In this document: positions 60,866-64,000 of the stretch, piece after piece
Position numbering within the stretch: the first letter of the stretch is position 1
Layout: every line of letters starts with the position of its first letter
DNA from: Rariglobus hedericola
GTDB lineage: Bacteria; Verrucomicrobiota; Verrucomicrobiia; Opitutales; Opitutaceae
Direction of reading: 5' to 3'
NCBI RefSeq assembly: GCF_007559335.1
Contig: NZ_VMBG01000001.1
Location: 62,001-126,000 of the forward strand
DNA: 64,000 nucleotides
Notes under the pieces: model-generated
Told to the model about the DNA's origin: nothing
What the model saw: only the letters and a program-made list of their open reading frames with translations
Databases searched by the model: none
Position numbers and translations under genes: made by a program

Positions 60866-61738
60866 ATGAAATCGATGACCGGCTACGGCCGCGCTTCCGC
60901 TCCCCTCGGCACGCATACGCTTACTGTTCAAGTCAGCTCGGTGAATCGCAAGACGCTCGACCTGACCGTCAAACTTCCGCGCGAATGGGAAAGTCTTGAG
61001 CCCCTCGTCGGCGAACTCGTCCGTCAAAATGCGATGCGTGGAAAAGTGCATGTTGATGTCGAGCTGACTGGTGCCGCCGGTGTGACCGAGATCGATTGGG
61101 ACGAGACGGCCGCAGCCGCGTTGTTCAAGCGCCTCGCGCAATTTGCCTCCAGTCGCGGTGTCACGTTCACGCCCACGCCCGAGTTGTTGCTCACGTTGCT
61201 CAACAGCCAGCGCAAGGGATCGTCGCTACCCGATGTCGAGATCGCCGAGCCGGTGCTGGCTGAGACACTGGCCGAGGCCTTGAAAAGTTTTGCCTCCATG
61301 CGAGCCAAGGAGGGATCGACGCTGCTCGTCGATTTTATGAAGCGTTTGGAAACGCTCACCGGTCACGTGAATGCGGTGGCGGCACGCGCACCTCAGGTCG
61401 CTGCCGGCTATCGTGATGCGCTGCACAAGCGTCTGCGCGAAGCGGGCCTCGAGCTCGATGTGAGTGATGAACGCGTGCTCAAGGAAATCGCGCTGTTTGC
61501 AGATCGTTGCGACATCACCGAAGAACTCACGCGTCTACGCAGTCACTTTGACCAGTTCACCGCGCTGCTGAAATCCGGCGGCGAAATCGGCCGTAAGTCC
61601 GAGTTCATTTTGCAGGAAATCGGTCGCGAGGTTCACACGATCGGCAGCAAGGCCAACGACCTCGAAATCTCGAAGAACGTGATCGAGCTCAAGAATGAGC
61701 TCGAACGCATCCGCGAGCAGATCGCCAACGTGGAGTAA
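60866..61738 (+). CDS. YicC/YloC-family endoribonuclease
   Basis: 290 residues from ATG at 60866. It starts MKSMTGYGRAS, the hallmark N-terminus of the family, with SSVNRKTLDLTVKLPREW and the C-terminal DRCDITEELTRLRSHFDQF, GRKSEFILQEIGREVHTIGSKAND. YicC is reported to cut specific RNA; the target here is unknown. Confidence 0.95.
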   Translation: MKSMTGYGRASAPLGTHTLTVQVSSVNRKTLDLTVKLPREWESLEPLVGELVRQNAMRGKVHVDVELTGAAGVTEIDWDETAAAALFKRLAQFASSRGVTFTPTPELLLTLLNSQRKGSSLPDVEIAEPVLAETLAEALKSFASMRAKEGSTLLVDFMKRLETLTGHVNAVAARAPQVAAGYRDALHKRLREAGLELDVSDERVLKEIALFADRCDITEELTRLRSHFDQFTALLKSGGEIGRKSEFILQEIGREVHTIGSKANDLEISKNVIELKNELERIREQIANVE

Positions 61739-61755
61739 TCCACGCGGGCCTGCGG

Positions 61756-63750
61756 TTATAGCGTGATGCGGGCGGTCTGACCGAGGTAATCGCCTTCAGG
61801 GAAAATGACCGTGCCTTGTTTGCTTGGGCCGGACGGACTGCTCAATTCGACAGACAGGCGTCCGCCGAATTGTTTGATATCCGCGGCGTCCAACGTCCAT
61901 CCGCCCGAGCCATCGGATTGAAGCATCACGCAGCATTCGCGATCCACGGTGAGCGTGCAGCCGGGCAGCCACGACACCGAACCGGGGGAGAAAAACGAGA
62001 CTTGAAGCAGGTGGGTTTCCGGCCACCACACGGCCTGGCAGCTATCGGTGTTGGCGGCGATTTGGAAAGCGGGGGATGCGGCGAGTGTCGTGAGTTCGTC
62101 AGCCGAGGCATCGGTCGTCACGAGGTAGGCGTAGGTGGCGTTATCCGGCGTGTCGCCATGATTCACATACGCGAGGAAGACGTCGGCTTGCGCGGCGTCG
62201 CTCAAGCTGCTGCCGATCAAATCCCATGAGCCGGTCTTCGGTCCGCATTCGACCGTGACCTTGGTCGCTTCGGGGAAAATAAATCCCCACGGGCCGTGGC
62301 GGAGCCAGCGGTCACCACGCTCGACCTGACCTTGGACGATGCTCTGATCGAGGGTTGTCACCACGGGACCGGCGAAGGAACTGCGGATGCCGGCACCGAG
62401 ACAAACGACTCCGCCGGGACCGAAGAACCAACTCTTGTGCGCGTTGAGGTGATCGGAGCGCAGGTGCTGCATGCAGGCTCCATGGCGACCATTGCTCACG
62501 CCACCGACGAGATCGGCGTTACCGCGGTTGCCCACGGTCTGACGCGGTTCGGGTTTCGGAGTCTGCAGACAGGTGATGCCAGGGAGCTTCTGCCAGTCCC
62601 AAACCGGAAAGATGTCCTGATACTCCGATCCATCGCGCAACAGGTAGGTGAGGCCGTCGGCGACGTGGTGGGTGAGCTTGCCCTCGTCGTTGCAACATTC
62701 GGCGCGGATGGTGCGCTTGGAGTGCATGCGGACGGAAATGCAGGCCGCCGCTTCGTGCTGCACCATGAAATCGGCGCGGTAAAACATCCGGTTGCCTGAC
62801 AGGCAGCCCGGTGCTGCACCCGTGCGTAGGGCATCGGCCAGATCGCGGAGCTCGGCCTGACGTGTGCCGCCAGCTTCGGCGAGAAACGCTGCGACCGGAG
62901 CGAGGCTGATATTGGTCTGGCGCGGGCGGGTGATTTCACGGTCGCGGCAGCCGTGATTGTAATCCTCGCCGCGCAACATCCAGCGCGTGCCATCGAGGAG
63001 GAAATTGGCGATCAGCTCGTGGTAGTGCGGCTCCGGGGCCCAACGAGTGCCGTGGGTGCTTTCAAAAAAGAAAAGTCCCTCGCAGAGAAAGGAGTTTCCG
63101 TAGCCGCCGTTGTAGAGCAACGGGCCATGTTGGTGGAAGCTGCCATCGACTTGAATGCCTTCTTCGGTGCGGGGGGAAATCCGCACTTCCTGCAAGGCGG
63201 CGGAGACGGCGGAGCCGATGAGGGCTTCGTCGCCGGTTAACGCACCGGCGAGAACCTGGTTGGCGGAAATCCAAAGGAGATTGGCGCCCGTCCAGGTAAA
63301 TGGAGAACGGGATACGTTATCTTCCTTCAGAACAAAGTTGCCGGCACGGTCGAAAATTTTGCGACTGCGGGCGAGAACATCGGGCGGCACGTGCTCACCG
63401 AGCAACAGCATCGAGTGGGCGAGCAGACGTGGAGAGCCGATCTGATTGTGCCACCAGTTGGCGGACATCGGATCGTTTTCGATCCACCATTTCAGCGCGG
63501 CGACGGCTAAATTGATATGGGCGGTGTTGCCGGCGGCGGTCGCTTCGGTGACCAGCTTCTGCATGCGCAAAAGGTGGAGGCGCGGCATCCAGACTCCGCG
63601 TGCGCGGGTGGAGTAATCAATGTCTGCCCAATTTCCAGCCGGTGTCGGGGGCTCGCCGGTGACGACGGGGAAGTCCGAATTATGCGGAGACACTGAAAGG
63701 ATCTGACGACGAAGCTGGTCACGAAGACGCTGCAGGTCGGGGGAAGCCAT
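61756..63750 (-). CDS. Polysaccharide lyase family 8-like protein
   Basis: 664 residues. The alpha-helical N-terminal part has NWWHNQIGSPRLL and DGSFHQHGPLLYNGGYGNSF, with the His and Tyr that act as catalytic base and acid in PL8 enzymes (hyaluronate, chondroitin or xanthan lyases), and RWMLRGEDYNHGCRDREITR. The C-terminal part is a beta-sandwich. No signal peptide is seen, so the protein may act in the cytoplasm on imported oligosaccharides. Specificity is not predictable. It is shorter than Gram-positive PL8 enzymes. Confidence 0.88.
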   Translation of the reverse strand: MASPDLQRLRDQLRRQILSVSPHNSDFPVVTGEPPTPAGNWADIDYSTRARGVWMPRLHLLRMQKLVTEATAAGNTAHINLAVAALKWWIENDPMSANWWHNQIGSPRLLAHSMLLLGEHVPPDVLARSRKIFDRAGNFVLKEDNVSRSPFTWTGANLLWISANQVLAGALTGDEALIGSAVSAALQEVRISPRTEEGIQVDGSFHQHGPLLYNGGYGNSFLCEGLFFFESTHGTRWAPEPHYHELIANFLLDGTRWMLRGEDYNHGCRDREITRPRQTNISLAPVAAFLAEAGGTRQAELRDLADALRTGAAPGCLSGNRMFYRADFMVQHEAAACISVRMHSKRTIRAECCNDEGKLTHHVADGLTYLLRDGSEYQDIFPVWDWQKLPGITCLQTPKPEPRQTVGNRGNADLVGGVSNGRHGACMQHLRSDHLNAHKSWFFGPGGVVCLGAGIRSSFAGPVVTTLDQSIVQGQVERGDRWLRHGPWGFIFPEATKVTVECGPKTGSWDLIGSSLSDAAQADVFLAYVNHGDTPDNATYAYLVTTDASADELTTLAASPAFQIAANTDSCQAVWWPETHLLQVSFFSPGSVSWLPGCTLTVDRECCVMLQSDGSGGWTLDAADIKQFGGRLSVELSSPSGPSKQGTVIFPEGDYLGQTARITL

Positions 63751-63776
63751 AAAGAAAAGCTAGGGTGCGCTGGGCT

Positions 63777-64000
63777 TCAGCTCTGTGCGGGGGCACGCAG
63801 GCTGTAGATCAAATAAATCACGACGCCCACGCAGATGCCGGCATCGGCGACGTTGAAAGTTGGATACACATAGTCGCCAAAGTGAAAATCGAGGAAATCG
63901 ATCACGTGACCGTGGATCAAGCGGTCAACCAGGTTGCCGATGATGCCGCCGCAGAGCAGGCCGAAGGCGAATTGGATGGGGCGTTTTTTGAGCTCAAGGG
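63777..64000 (-). CDS. lspA: Lipoprotein signal peptidase, 3' part
   Basis: The frame is open to the right edge; about 74 codons end at TGA (63777-63779). The catalytic Asp residues are in GGIIGNLVDRLIHGHV and FNVADAGICVGVVI, and the last helix VVIYLIYSLRA gives the usual C-terminus. LspA cleaves lipoprotein signal peptides in the inner membrane. The N-terminal part is outside the window. Confidence 0.95.
   Translation of the reverse strand, partial: LELKKRPIQFAFGLLCGGIIGNLVDRLIHGHVIDFLDFHFGDYVYPTFNVADAGICVGVVIYLIYSLRAPAQS

Overview
The window looks like a piece of a chromosome from a GC-rich Verrucomicrobiota bacterium, most likely of the Opitutaceae type. This placement is inference. It rests on two PEP-CTERM proteins, the mostly leaderless-looking starts without Shine-Dalgarno sites, verrucomicrobial-style heme, sugar-acid and polysaccharide lyase genes, and the overall gene mix. 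There are no rRNA genes and no CRISPR array. Two tRNA genes are present, tRNA-Gly(GCC) and tRNA-His(GTG).

Layout, left to right. 1-9524 is housekeeping: the 3' end of a periplasmic-binding-protein gene, tRNA-Gly, a left-handed beta-helix acyltransferase, trpS, then a minus-strand operon tyrA-aroA-cmk-plsC, a membrane protein with a degenerate formylglycine-enzyme fold, an EVE-domain protein and a membrane PIN-TRAM protein. 9529-13637 is a mobile island of about 4.1 kb at the 3' end of tRNA-His. It has a tyrosine recombinase, imperfect 53-nt direct repeats as its ends, and a minus-strand cassette of small genes: a ribbon-helix-helix-like protein, an HTH-like protein, an AbiGi-family abortive-infection protein, a stand-alone ClpX-type zinc finger of 52 residues, and three unknown genes, two of them membrane proteins. 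This is the part most likely to hold an undescribed system.

13810-24414 has a nuclease-fold protein and trpA, followed by a heme acquisition and degradation locus (hugZ, hmuT, hmuU, hmuV, an AraC-type regulator, a prepilin-like protein, two PEP-CTERM proteins, an unknown gene and a divergent HemS-like gene). Four copies of a short inverted repeat (TGAGAC-N3-GTCTCA type) lie upstream of hugZ, the AraC gene and the prepilin gene, suggesting a shared control circuit. 24496-41746 is mixed: type II NADH dehydrogenase, a response-regulator diguanylate cyclase, a MazG-like pyrophosphatase, gluQ, a LOG-family protein, a double creatininase-fold protein, RNA-binding proteins, FKBP, SDR, a transglutaminase, a large MscS-type channel, an HDAC-family deacetylase and a run of small secreted or zinc-ribbon proteins of unknown role.

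41958-46857 is a hydroxyacid and sugar-acid cluster (PfkB-family kinase, Ldh_2 dehydrogenase, D-2-hydroxyacid dehydrogenase, FAD-linked oxidase). 46885-64000 has an outer-membrane DUF481-like protein, a 14-helix MFS exporter, smc with an unusual charged insert, a TPR protein, a peroxiredoxin, acnA, a STAS protein, trpB (45 kb away from trpA), a YicC-family protein, a family-8 polysaccharide lyase and the 3' part of lspA, which is cut by the window edge.

Two intergenic palindromes (2375-2417 and 27590-27628) are copies of one dispersed repeat, with a compensatory base-pair change between them.
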